Shown here one piece after another: positions 19,241 through 27,571 of a stretch of DNA of 55,917 bases. Source of the stretch: Mycobacterium kyorinense (lineage in GTDB: Bacteria; Actinomycetota; Actinomycetes; Mycobacteriales; Mycobacteriaceae); contig NZ_LZKJ01000193.1 of NCBI RefSeq assembly GCF_001672775.1, positions 1 to 55,917 on the forward strand, given 5' to 3'. The position numbers and the translations under genes were made by a program. Every line of letters starts with the position of its first letter. Position 1 is the stretch's first letter. A model generated the notes under the pieces. That model did not search any database. It saw nothing but the letters and a program-made list of their open reading frames with translations, and was not told where the DNA came from.

Positions 19241-22200
19241 GCGAATCACCCGGGACGAGATCAGGGCTACCGTTGCGGCCCAGCTCGAGTGCCCGACCGC
19301 AGACATCGCCGACGGCGACGACCTGATCCAGTTGGGCCTGAACTCGATTCGGATGATGGCGCTGGCAGGCGGGTGGCGCAAGCGTGGGACCGACATCACG
19401 TTCGCTCAACTTGCCGCCAGCCCGACGGTGGAATCCTGGCATGCTCTGCTCGGCGTGGACGAGACGGGAAGCGCCGCAGAGCCGGTCGCGGTTGACGCTG
19501 CCGCCGGTGACGAAAATGCGCCATTCCCGCTGGCCGCCATGCAGCACGCGTATTGGATCGGCCGCTCCGAGGGCCAGCGGCTCGGTGGCGTGGCGGCCCA
19601 TCTTTACGTCGAATTCGACGGCGGCCCAGTCGATCCGGCGCGTCTGGAACGGGCCGTGTCCGATCTCGCGGCCATCCACCCGATGCTTCGCACCCGGTTC
19701 CTGCCCGACGGCACCCAGCAAACCATGCCCCGGCCCGGGCGGCCGGTGTTCGCCGTCATGGATCTGCGCGGGCGGCCCCGCGAGACCGTCGCCGCCACGT
19801 TGGCGCAGATACGCGACGAAAAGACCCACCAGCGCCTGGCCATCGAAGACGGTCAAGTCTTCGACGTCGCGTTGACGCTCTACGACGAGAACCGCAGCCG
19901 GCTGCATCTGGACGTCGACATGCTGGCCGGTGACGCGATGAGTTATCGCGTCCTGGTTTCCGAGCTTGCGAAGCTGTACGGGGGCGCGACGTTGACGGCG
20001 CCGGGCTACACCTACCGGCGGTACCGCACCGAGCACGCCACAGACAGCGCCGCACGTGCCGACGACCGGCAATGGTGGCAGCAGCGGCTAGCCGATATGC
20101 CCGGCGCACCTGAACTTCCCACGCTGACCGGTGCCGATCCCACCGCGTCGCATCGCACTGTCCGCTACGAACACTGGCTGGAACCGGCCGCCAAGCAGCG
20201 ACTGATAGCCAAGGCCCACCAGCACGGGGTCACGCCGGCGATGGCGGTCGCGGCCATCTTCGCCGACGCCATCGGCGGCTGGACTGCCCAGAGCAGATTT
20301 CTCCTGAATGTTCCGCTGTTTCAGCGGCAATCCGTTCATCCCGACATCGACCGGGTGATCGGAGACTTCACCTCATCGGTGATGCTCGAGGTCGACGTCT
20401 CCGAGAATGTGTCCGTCGCGAACCGGGCCCGTGAAATCCAGCGTCGGATGTATGACAGCGCAAGCCACTCCGCGTATTCAGGCCTCGATGTGCTGCGGGA
20501 CCTGGGCAGACATCGCGACCAGCCGGTGCTTGCGCCGGTCGTCTTCACCAGTGCTCTCGATCTCGGTGAACTGTTCGCCGACAACGTCATCGAGACCTTC
20601 GGCGACCCGGTGTGGATTGTCTCGCAAGGTCCCCAAGTGCTACTCGATGCCCAGATCACCGAACTGCGCGGTGGATTGCTGGTCAACTGGGACGTCCGCG
20701 AGTCGGCTTTCCCGCCGGGCCTCATCGATACGATGTTCACTAAGTTCACCGACGCGATCGCGCGACTCGCCGAGACCGATGCAGGCTGGGACGCCGAGGC
20801 AGTGCTGCGGTTGCCCAGCGAGCAGGCACAAGTTCGGGCAGCAGTCAATGCGACTGCCGGCCCGGTCAGCGGTCGGTGCCTGCACCAGGGCTTCTTCGAA
20901 AACGCTGCAGCCCAACCCGATGCGACCGCCGTGGTGTGGGGACTGGGTGACGACGCGGGCGCGTGGAGCTATGCCGAACTCGCGGAGCGCTCACTGGCCG
21001 TTGCCGGGGCGCTGCGTGCCCGCGGCGTGCGGCCAGGGGACACGGTCGCGGTTCAGCTGCCCAAAGGGCGTGACCAGATAGTGGCGGTACTCGGGGTGCT
21101 CGCGTCCGGGGCGGCCTATCTGCCGATCGGATTCGATCAGCCAGCTGCGCGGCGCGCCAAGATTCTTCAGAACGCTGACGTCGCCGCAGCAGTCACCTGT
21201 GCGGGCGCCGACATGGGTGCGACGATTCCGTGCGTGTCGCTCGACGACGCGCGCCTCGACACCAAACCATTGTCGGGGCCGATCTTCGCCGACGCCGACG
21301 AAATCGCCTACGTGATTTTCACCTCGGGCTCGACGGGTGTACCCAAGGGAGTGGACGTCCGCCACAGCGGGGCGATGAACACCATCGACGCCGTCAACGA
21401 GTGGTTCGATGTCGGCAGCGCCGACCGGGTGCTCGCGCTGTCCGCACTCGAGTTCGACGCATCGGTCTACGACATCTTCGGCATGTTGTCAGTCGGCGGA
21501 TCGCTGGTCGTCCTCGATGCCGAGCAACGAGCCGCAGCCACCACCTGGGTGGAGTTGCTTCGCCGCCACCGAGTCTCGATCCTCAACTGCGTGCCCAGCA
21601 TGCTGGACATGATCTTGGAGCTCGGCGGCGAGCGGCTGGGCAACTCGTTGCGGGCCGTCACGCTCGGCGGTGACTGGGTCGGCGCTGATCTGGCCCACCG
21701 ACTCGCCCGGCAGGTTCCTGGTTGCCGGTTCGCCGGTCTCGGCGGTGCCACCGAGACGTCGATCCATCACACCATCTGCGAAGTGACCGGCGAACCACCG
21801 TCACACTGGGCTACGGTGCCGTTCGGTCGTCCGCTACGCAATGTGCGGTGCCGCGTGGTTTCACCCGCGGGCCGCGATTGCCCCGACTGGGTCCCCGGGG
21901 AACTTTGGGTCGGCGGCGCAAATGTCGCAGCGGGCTACCGTAACGACCCGCAGCGAACGGCGGAGCGCTTCGTCGAGTACGACGGAATCCGGTGGTACAA
22001 AACCGGCGACATGGCCCGCTACTGGCCGGACGGCACCATCGAATTCCTCGGCCGCGCAGATGATCAGGTGCAGATTCGCGGCTACCGCGTGGAGCTCGGC
22101 GAAGTGGAAAGCGCGCTGCGGTCGATGCCCGGCGTGCGCCACGCCGTCGCCGCTGTGATCGGAGCCAACGCGCCTACCCTGGTCGCCGCGGTCGCCGGAG

Positions 22201-22700
22201 ACGTGGTCGACGCCGACGGCATTGGCACGGCTGTCGCCGACCTGGTGCCGAGTTACATGGTTCCCAAACGCATCGTGGTCCTCGAGCAGATTCCGTTGAC
22301 ACCGAACGGAAAACTCGACCGTCGCGCCGTGAACCATCTACTCGAGCCGCAGGCCGCGGACGCCCGAGACAGTGCTCCGAGCAACGACGTCGAAGCGGCG
22401 TTGGCCATGATCGTCGCTGAAGTTCTTGGCGTGGATAGTGTTGGGGTGCAACAAGACTTCTTCGCGATGGGCGGTGATTCGGTGCTGGCTACCGCCGTGA
22501 TCGCACGGGTGCGCGACTGGCTGGAAATCGATCACGCAGTGGTCGCTGACTTGTTTGCGACACGATCCGCCGCCGGCTTGGCGCAGCGGCTGAATCATCG
22601 TGAAGCGCAACGCGGCACACCAGACCGCCTTGCGGTGATCGCGCGGGCCTACCTGGAAGTCGCTGCGCTGACGGATGAGCAGGTTCTCGCTCAGGAGTGA
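19209..22700 (+). CDS. mbtB: Mycobactin phenyloxazoline synthase MbtB (ArCP-Cy-A-PCP), no thioesterase
   Basis: MbtB accepts salicylate from MbtA, loads serine and cyclises it to the hydroxyphenyl-oxazoline cap. The ATG at 19209, with GAAAGAAGGGA upstream, gives 1163 residues. Domains in order: aryl carrier (LIQLGLNSIRMM, within the first 80 residues); heterocyclisation domain (FPLAAMQHAYWIGRSEG and LDVDMLAGDAMSY, where the Cy-type DxxxxD replaces HHxxxD); adenylation (YVIFTSGSTGVPKG, FAGLGGATE, VQIRGYRVELGEVESAL, LTPNGKLDRR); carrier domain (FFAMGGDSVLATAV). The protein ends about 60 residues later, whereas H37Rv MbtB is about 1414 residues with a C-terminal thioesterase. The free-standing MbtT probably compensates. 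It overlaps mbtF by 32 bases. Confidence 0.92.
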   Translation: MAPRQSLPNGERITRDEIRATVAAQLECPTADIADGDDLIQLGLNSIRMMALAGGWRKRGTDITFAQLAASPTVESWHALLGVDETGSAAEPVAVDAAAGDENAPFPLAAMQHAYWIGRSEGQRLGGVAAHLYVEFDGGPVDPARLERAVSDLAAIHPMLRTRFLPDGTQQTMPRPGRPVFAVMDLRGRPRETVAATLAQIRDEKTHQRLAIEDGQVFDVALTLYDENRSRLHLDVDMLAGDAMSYRVLVSELAKLYGGATLTAPGYTYRRYRTEHATDSAARADDRQWWQQRLADMPGAPELPTLTGADPTASHRTVRYEHWLEPAAKQRLIAKAHQHGVTPAMAVAAIFADAIGGWTAQSRFLLNVPLFQRQSVHPDIDRVIGDFTSSVMLEVDVSENVSVANRAREIQRRMYDSASHSAYSGLDVLRDLGRHRDQPVLAPVVFTSALDLGELFADNVIETFGDPVWIVSQGPQVLLDAQITELRGGLLVNWDVRESAFPPGLIDTMFTKFTDAIARLAETDAGWDAEAVLRLPSEQAQVRAAVNATAGPVSGRCLHQGFFENAAAQPDATAVVWGLGDDAGAWSYAELAERSLAVAGALRARGVRPGDTVAVQLPKGRDQIVAVLGVLASGAAYLPIGFDQPAARRAKILQNADVAAAVTCAGADMGATIPCVSLDDARLDTKPLSGPIFADADEIAYVIFTSGSTGVPKGVDVRHSGAMNTIDAVNEWFDVGSADRVLALSALEFDASVYDIFGMLSVGGSLVVLDAEQRAAATTWVELLRRHRVSILNCVPSMLDMILELGGERLGNSLRAVTLGGDWVGADLAHRLARQVPGCRFAGLGGATETSIHHTICEVTGEPPSHWATVPFGRPLRNVRCRVVSPAGRDCPDWVPGELWVGGANVAAGYRNDPQRTAERFVEYDGIRWYKTGDMARYWPDGTIEFLGRADDQVQIRGYRVELGEVESALRSMPGVRHAVAAVIGANAPTLVAAVAGDVVDADGIGTAVADLVPSYMVPKRIVVLEQIPLTPNGKLDRRAVNHLLEPQAADARDSAPSNDVEAALAMIVAEVLGVDSVGVQQDFFAMGGDSVLATAVIARVRDWLEIDHAVVADLFATRSAAGLAQRLNHREAQRGTPDRLAVIARAYLEVAALTDEQVLAQE

Positions 22701-22710
22701 CGCGGCGTGA

Positions 22711-24111
22711 TCAGGTCGGGCCGGGGGAGCCGACGATGATACTGCCGACGCTGCATTCTTGTCGCTCGTCGACTCCGGTGGCCGCGACAAACGCCGCGGT
22801 GTCACCGAAGCCCTGAGCACACGCGCCAAGGCCCATCGCGGTTGCAACCAGATAGATCGTCTGCATCAGCACGCCGACATCCTTGAGAATGGCGGCGTAA
22901 CCGATCTGTTCGTAGGTCCACATGATGCGCCCGCACCGCGCCGCCATGACAATGAGCACCTGGGGCTCGGCGCCACCGGCCAGCGTCGCCGAAGCCGGTT
23001 TGAGAAGCGCAGCCACCGCTTTGGACTCCGCGTCGGCCACCGGCCGCAGCACATGGTCAAACGAGTCATAGTGATACATACCCGGATGCAGTCCAGCGAC
23101 ATTCCGCACCACCGGGTACAACTCGAGTTCATAGATCCCGCCGCCGGAGGGGTATGGCCGGGACAGGAGTTCCTCACCCGGACCGACCGGCTGAGTGCGC
23201 CGCGTCCGCGCTGTGCGATACAGCAACTCGGCGAGTTGGTCGGCGGTGATCGGGCGAGCGTCGTCGAATGTCCTCGTCGAAACACGGTCCTCGACAACGG
23301 CGGTCAGCGTCGGGTCGTGCGCTCGTGTGAGTGTCAGGTCGGGAACGAACAGGCCGATCGGTTCCCCGGAATAGTCCGGCCTACGCGCGGCAGGTTGCGC
23401 AAACCGGTCCTTGGCCCACTTGGTCGGGCCGAAATGCTCCCAGGTAACGGTGCGTTCGCCGAGTGTGCTGCGGCGGTGAAACCACAGATCCGGTGTGCTC
23501 CAGCTGAGCGACTCGAAGCTGCGGTCCTCTTCACCGGCCGGAAGCAGGAAGCCGCACCAGTGCAGATCCTCGATGAATCGCGAGACGATGGTAGGCGGTA
23601 ATCCCGGGTCGGCTGCCGCCGTCCCGCCGAGCAGGGCGAGCAGACGTGAGTCGTGGATCCGCAGATCACACCATCCCAGCGGGTGCTCGAGGACGAAACC
23701 GTCCGAATCGCGATGCAATACCGCGAATTTCGAGAGTATGCCGGTGCCCGGCGACTGCGGCTCGACCCGTGGCGGGGGTTGTCCGAACGGGAGTATCGAG
23801 TACAGCTCGCTCTCGTCGTCGCGCACCGCGATGGTCAGCCAGCCGCCGGCGATGAGCTGATCGATCAGTGTGTCGGCGTCGCCGCCTTCTCCCGGCGTCG
23901 ATATCTCCGAAACCGTTGCCGGACCCAGGTTCAGAGTCTTGAGCGCCCGCAGCTGACTCGGGGACAATCGCGCCAGCTTCTCGCTGCGCGGTGGATTCAG
24001 CAGCACGGCTCCAGCGGGAGTGGTCACGCAGGTGACGCCGGGACGGAACGCATACGTCGTCTGCTCGGGGTAAGTGATGGCGTGCCCTTTCGGTTCTTTC
24101 AGGCGGCTCAC
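22711..24111 (-). CDS. SagB-type azoline/peptide dehydrogenase (nitroreductase fold)
   Basis: This flavoprotein family oxidises thiazolines or oxazolines to thiazoles or oxazoles. The C-terminal half shows the nitroreductase/SagB pattern: VEDRVSTRTFDDARPIT, LLYRTARTRR, RPYPSGGGIYELELYPVV, PGMYHYDSFDHVLRPV, WTYEQIGYAAILKDVGVLMQ, and a final MGLGACAQGFGDT. The first 130 or so residues form a separate helical/winged-helix-like region. The 466 residues suit SagB/ThcOx proteins. It starts at GTG 24111. No RiPP precursor, cyclodehydratase or E1-like gene adjoins it, but it converges on mbtB with a 10-bp gap. A link to the mycobactin oxazoline ring is inference only. Confidence 0.82.
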   Translation of the reverse strand: MSRLKEPKGHAITYPEQTTYAFRPGVTCVTTPAGAVLLNPPRSEKLARLSPSQLRALKTLNLGPATVSEISTPGEGGDADTLIDQLIAGGWLTIAVRDDESELYSILPFGQPPPRVEPQSPGTGILSKFAVLHRDSDGFVLEHPLGWCDLRIHDSRLLALLGGTAAADPGLPPTIVSRFIEDLHWCGFLLPAGEEDRSFESLSWSTPDLWFHRRSTLGERTVTWEHFGPTKWAKDRFAQPAARRPDYSGEPIGLFVPDLTLTRAHDPTLTAVVEDRVSTRTFDDARPITADQLAELLYRTARTRRTQPVGPGEELLSRPYPSGGGIYELELYPVVRNVAGLHPGMYHYDSFDHVLRPVADAESKAVAALLKPASATLAGGAEPQVLIVMAARCGRIMWTYEQIGYAAILKDVGVLMQTIYLVATAMGLGACAQGFGDTAAFVAATGVDERQECSVGSIIVGSPGPT

Positions 24112-24129
24112 CGGGCCAAGTTCCTGAGT

Positions 24130-24148
24130 CTAGGCCAGGCTGACCAGC
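24130..24148. promoter_or_regulatory. Degenerate IdeR-like box upstream of the SagB-type gene
   Basis: CTAGGCCAGGCTGACCAGC matches the IdeR consensus at 12 of 19 positions, with the core AGGCTGACC well kept but the terminal TAA absent. It lies 18 bp upstream of the GTG start of the SagB-type gene. The match is weaker than the three boxes in the mbt operons and may be chance. Confidence 0.3.
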
Positions 24149-24261
24149 GCACCATCGCCCCAGTGCGGTGCACGTCAGGTCGTGTTTCGGCTGCGATGTA
24201 ACACAACCGGCCGCCGATGCGACACACCAGTATCAGTGCCTAGCCGACCGAAGGAACAGCT

Positions 24262-24756
24262 ATGACCGTGAAAGCCCTCGCCGCTGGTGCGGCCGCCCTC
24301 GCCGCAATCGGAGCCGCCGCCGTCGGCTCGGTGGCGTTCAGCAGCCCCGCTGTAGCGCACGTTCAGCCCGTCGTCTTCACCGCGCCGCTGCCTCAGGACC
24401 AGACCGCCGCCCTGCCGACCGCCGGGCAGCTGACCAGCGTCCTGAACAGCCTTGCCGACCCCAGCATTCCGTTCGGGAACAAGGCCGGGCTGGTTGAAGG
24501 CGGGATCAGTCCGACGGAGGCGCACATGGCCGACCGCGCACTGCAAAAGGCCGCCAAGAAGGGGCAGTTGCCGTTGTCCTTCAACATCTCGAACATCCAG
24601 CCCGCGGCTGCCGATGCGGCGACCGCTGACGTGGCAGTTTCAGGTCCCAAGTTCACCGCGCCGGTGACGCAGAGCGTCACCTTCGTCAACCAGGGCAGCT
24701 GGATGCTCTCCCGCGACTCGGCCATGTCGCTGCTGCAGGCCGCCTCGGGGCACTGA
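24262..24756 (+). CDS. Secreted low-molecular-weight antigen, MTB12/CFP-2 family (copy A)
   Basis: This small secreted protein of unknown biochemical function belongs to the mycobacterial CFP-2/MTB12 T-cell antigen family. It has 164 residues. An Ala-rich signal peptide covers about residues 1-32, followed by the family stretches QPVVFTAPLP, QLTSVLNSLADPSIPF, NKAGLVEGGISPTEAHMAD, LPLSFNISNIQPAA and VTFVNQGSWMLSRDSAM. The ATG at 24262 has GAAGGAACAG upstream. In H37Rv cfp2 (Rv2376c) lies between mbtH and hrcA, so the location is conserved. A second family member follows 115 bp downstream. Confidence 0.92.
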   Translation: MTVKALAAGAAALAAIGAAAVGSVAFSSPAVAHVQPVVFTAPLPQDQTAALPTAGQLTSVLNSLADPSIPFGNKAGLVEGGISPTEAHMADRALQKAAKKGQLPLSFNISNIQPAAADAATADVAVSGPKFTAPVTQSVTFVNQGSWMLSRDSAMSLLQAASGH

Positions 24757-24777
24757 CCTCGCCGTTATCCGCTTTCG

Positions 24778-24837
24778 ACGAGCGTGCGTATTTCGACGTA
24801 ACGCGGCCTCAAACCCGTATCATTTGTGCACGCTCGC
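24778..24837. repeat. 60-bp palindromic element, copy 2 (diverged)
   Basis: Terminal inverted repeats ACGAGCGTGCG (24778-24788) and TGCACGCTCGC (24827-24837) each differ from the family consensus only at one end base. The total length is again exactly 60 bp, but the interior is unrelated to the other copies. It sits between the two MTB12-family genes, 22 bp after the first stop and 34 bp before the second start. Confidence 0.7.
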
Positions 24838-24871
24838 GGCCAATCGCAACCGCGTATCGAAAGGACCAGCT

Positions 24872-25381
24872 ATGACTGTGAAAGCCGTTATCACCGGTGT
24901 GGCAGCGTTGGCCGCAATTGGCACCGCAGCCGGCGGCGTGGCCGCCTTGGCGAACACACCCGCCTCGGTTCAGGTGCAGCCCGCTGCTATCGGAGCTCCG
25001 CTGGACCCGCCGCCCGGTGCGCCGGCAGATCTGCCGACTCCTGACCAGTTGACTAACCTGTGCAACCAGGTGACGGATGCCGGCGTGTCTTACACGACCA
25101 AGCAGAATCTGGTGCAGGGCGGCATCAGTCCGGATGAGGGGCACGTGGCCGACCATGACCTGCGGAAGGCCTACCGGAACGGCAACTTTCCCGAGCAGTT
25201 CGCTGTGACGAATATCCAGCCGGCCGGCCCCAATGCGGCCACCGCCGATGTGGCAATTTCGGGTCCAAAGTTCGCCGGCCCGGTGACGAAGCAGCTTGCG
25301 TTCGTCAACGAGGGCGGCAACTGGATCATGCAGCACGACGCCGCGATCGCGTTGGTGCAGGCGGCCACGGCCACCAACTGA
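24872..25381 (+). CDS. Secreted low-molecular-weight antigen, MTB12/CFP-2 family (copy B)
   Basis: This paralogue of the preceding gene has 169 residues from the ATG at 24872, with GAAAGGACC upstream. A longer frame from 24824 would include the tail of the neighbouring repeat and is not supported. The signal peptide is similar (MTVKAVITGVAAL...), and the family motifs recur: GAPLDPPPGAP, NLVQGGISPDEGHVAD, FAVTNIQPAGPNAATADV and LAFVNEGGNWIMQHDAA. Unlike copy A, the mature part carries one Cys, in QLTNLCNQV. The tandem arrangement points to local duplication followed by divergence. Confidence 0.9.
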   Translation: MTVKAVITGVAALAAIGTAAGGVAALANTPASVQVQPAAIGAPLDPPPGAPADLPTPDQLTNLCNQVTDAGVSYTTKQNLVQGGISPDEGHVADHDLRKAYRNGNFPEQFAVTNIQPAGPNAATADVAISGPKFAGPVTKQLAFVNEGGNWIMQHDAAIALVQAATATN

Positions 25382-25397
25382 GGCGCCGTATCTGCGG

Positions 25398-25991
25398 TCA
25401 CGTGCCGGTCTCGGGCAACGCGCACACCCGGCCGTCGGAAAAGCCTGAGGATCCGATGCCGAGCGCCAAGTTGAACCTGGCCCGCAAGTTGCCCAGGTTG
25501 ATGACATGGGTGAGCGCGACGAGTTGAGCGTTGTCGAAATGCGGCCGCAGCCTGTCGAAAAGCTCGTCGCTCACCTCGACGGGCGTACGGCTGATGGCGG
25601 TGGCGTACTCGAGGATCAGCTTGTCCAGATCGGAGAAGCAGGTGGCGTTGCGATAGTCGGCCATCGCCAGCAGTTCCTCGTCGCTGATTCCCCAGCCGCG
25701 CGCGATCTGCGAACCGAGGTCGATGCAGTACTCGCAGCGCACCGTCGTCGCAGACTTGAGCTCGGCCAGCGCACGGTGGCGGGGACTGAGGATATCCAGT
25801 TTCGACTCCGCCAGCTCCAATCGGCCAATGGCGTTGAGCAACTTGGGGATATACGCATACATTCGCAGTGGTTCGAGCATGGTGGCGGTTTCCAGACCGG
25901 TCATCTGCTTGAAACGCCTCTTGGTGAAGAAGAAAGCGATCTTTGCGCCCAGCCCGGCGTCGCGGTCCGAGACTCCGGCGATTCGTGGCAT
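25398..25991 (-). CDS. Carboxymuconolactone decarboxylase/AhpD-family protein
   Basis: Proteins of this fold act as peroxidase partners or small-molecule decarboxylases. The redox pair appears as the CxxC in RCEYCIDLGSQIARGWG, with ALAELKSATTV before it and HVINLGNLRARFNLALG near the C-terminus. AhpD-type proteins carry a catalytic His after the CxxC; here that position reads DLGS, so peroxidase activity is doubtful. I chose the ATG at 25991 (197 residues), which has AGGAGGA six bases upstream, over the ATG-rich extension to 26018. It is flanked by the MTB12 genes and an Rv2375-like gene. The substrate is unknown. Confidence 0.8.
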   Translation of the reverse strand: MPRIAGVSDRDAGLGAKIAFFFTKRRFKQMTGLETATMLEPLRMYAYIPKLLNAIGRLELAESKLDILSPRHRALAELKSATTVRCEYCIDLGSQIARGWGISDEELLAMADYRNATCFSDLDKLILEYATAISRTPVEVSDELFDRLRPHFDNAQLVALTHVINLGNLRARFNLALGIGSSGFSDGRVCALPETGT

Positions 25992-26058
25992 GGCGGTCCT
26001 CCTATCGAGCGGTCTCACCTACCTCGACACCGGCGGGCGCCAGAACGTGACCGGAGTG

Positions 26059-26370
26059 CTACGCGTGCTGGCCGACCGCGTCCATGTCGAGCAGCCGCGC
26101 GTGCAACACGGTGCGATTACGCAACGCCGCGCGTACCGCCCGGTGCAGGCCGTCCTCGAGGTAGAGGATGCCGCGCCACTTCACCGCGTGCGGGAACAGA
26201 TCGCCGTAGAACGTCGAGTCCTCCGACAGCAGCCGGTCCAACGCCAGCACCGTCGTCGTCGTGACGAGTTCGTCGAGCCGGATCTGCCGAGGGGGTATCC
26301 GCGACCAGTCCCGATAGGACAGGCCATGGTCGGGATACGGCTTGCCGTCCCGAACGCCCTTGAAGATCAT
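26059..26370 (-). CDS. Conserved mycobacterial hypothetical protein, Rv2375-like
   Basis: This 103-residue protein contains DHGLSYRDWSRIPPRQIRLDEL, VLALDRLLSEDSTFYGDLFPH and EDGLHRAVRAALRNRTVLHARLL. From memory it closely matches Rv2375, which also neighbours hrcA in H37Rv. The pattern with RLDELV and a later DGLHRAVRAAL superficially recalls ParB/Srx-type domains, but I cannot assign a function. There is no signal peptide or membrane segment. It is divergent from hrcA across about 100 bp. Confidence 0.82.
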   Translation of the reverse strand: MIFKGVRDGKPYPDHGLSYRDWSRIPPRQIRLDELVTTTTVLALDRLLSEDSTFYGDLFPHAVKWRGILYLEDGLHRAVRAALRNRTVLHARLLDMDAVGQHA

Positions 26371-26472
26371 TCCCCGACCGTCCGGGGTGCCCCGACCGAC
26401 GTGAGCATGGTTGACAAGGCTAGTCCCGCGCTGATCACCGTAAAATAGGCCGGGTCAGAAAGGTGGATTGGT

Positions 26473-27516
26473 ATGGGGACTGCCGACGAGCGCCGCTTCG
26501 AGGTGCTGCGTGCGATCGTCGCCGACTTCGTCGCCACCCAGGAGCCGATCGGATCGAAGTCGCTGGTGGAGCGTCATAACCTCGGTGTCTCGTCGGCCAC
26601 TGTCCGTAACGACATGGCGGTGCTGGAGGCCGAGGGCTACATCACCCAGCCGCACACCAGCTCCGGGCGGGTGCCCACCGAGAAGGGCTACCGCGAGTTC
26701 GTCGACCGGCTGGACGACGTCAAGCCGCTCTCGGGCGCCGAGCGGCGCGCCATCCAGAGTTTTCTGGAGTCCGGCGTGGATCTCGACGACGTGCTGCGCC
26801 GCGCGGTGCGCCTGCTGGCCCAGCTGACCCGTCAGGTGGCCGTCGTGCAGTATCCGACGCTGTCGACGTCGACGGTGCGGCACCTGGAAGTGATCGCACT
26901 GACGCCGGCCCGGTTGCTGATGGTGGTCATCACCGACTCGGGCCGGGTGGACCAGCGCATCGTCGAACTCGGCGACACCATCGACGACCATCAGCTGTCC
27001 CAGCTGCGGGAAATGCTCGGCCAGGCGTTGGAGGGCAAGAAGCTGGCGGCGGCCTCGGTGGCCGTCGCAGAGCTCGTCGGCCACCTGGACGGACGCGGCG
27101 GGCAGTCCAACAGCCTGTCGGACGCCGTGGGGCGGTCGGCGACCGTGCTGCTGGAGTCGTTGGTGGAGCACCGCGAGGAGCGGCTGCTGCTGGGCGGGAC
27201 CGCCAACCTGACCCGCAACACCGCTGACTTCGGTGGTTCGCTGCGGTCGGTCCTGGAAGCGCTGGAAGAGCAAGTCGTGGTGCTGCGGTTGCTGGCGGCT
27301 CAGCAGGAGGCCGGCAAGGTGACGGTGCGCATCGGCCACGAGACCGAGGCCGAACAGATGGTGGGCACCTCGGTGGTGTCCACCGCGTACGGCTCGATGG
27401 ACACCGTCTACGGCGGCATGGGTGTGCTGGGGCCCACCCGAATGGACTATCCGGGAACTATCGCTAGTGTCGCTGCGGTTGCTTTGTACATCGGCGAAGT
27501 GCTGGGTGCTCGATAA
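26473..27516 (+). CDS. hrcA: Heat-inducible transcription repressor HrcA
   Basis: HrcA represses class I heat-shock operons by binding CIRCE elements. It has 347 residues (H37Rv about 343). The N-terminal winged helix contains RRFEVLRAIVADFVATQEPIG, SSATVRNDMAVLEAEGYI and HTSSGRVPTEKGYREFVD; the C-terminal GAF-like part ends with MGVLGPTRMDYPGTIASVAAVA, the family signature. GAAAGGTGG precedes the ATG. I saw no CIRCE element upstream. A TTGACA lies at 26411-26416 and a TAAAAT at 26441, but their spacing is too wide for a classical promoter. It is followed by dnaJ2 and rsmE in one direction. Confidence 0.95.
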   Translation: MGTADERRFEVLRAIVADFVATQEPIGSKSLVERHNLGVSSATVRNDMAVLEAEGYITQPHTSSGRVPTEKGYREFVDRLDDVKPLSGAERRAIQSFLESGVDLDDVLRRAVRLLAQLTRQVAVVQYPTLSTSTVRHLEVIALTPARLLMVVITDSGRVDQRIVELGDTIDDHQLSQLREMLGQALEGKKLAAASVAVAELVGHLDGRGGQSNSLSDAVGRSATVLLESLVEHREERLLLGGTANLTRNTADFGGSLRSVLEALEEQVVVLRLLAAQQEAGKVTVRIGHETEAEQMVGTSVVSTAYGSMDTVYGGMGVLGPTRMDYPGTIASVAAVALYIGEVLGAR

Positions 27517-27571
27517 TGCTGTACCCGAATCTGTGGATAGCTGCGTAAACGCGGCGTAGGAGAGGTCAGGC

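Noticed and set aside
22711..24111. A RiPP biosynthetic cluster around the SagB-type gene
   Set aside because: No precursor peptide, cyclodehydratase, E1-like or export gene is adjacent. The neighbours are mbtB and secreted antigens.
26371..26472. CIRCE element or strong sigma-70 promoter before hrcA
   Set aside because: I found no TTAGCACTC-N9-GAGTGCTAA-like repeat. TTGACA and TAAAAT are present but 24 bp apart, too wide to call.
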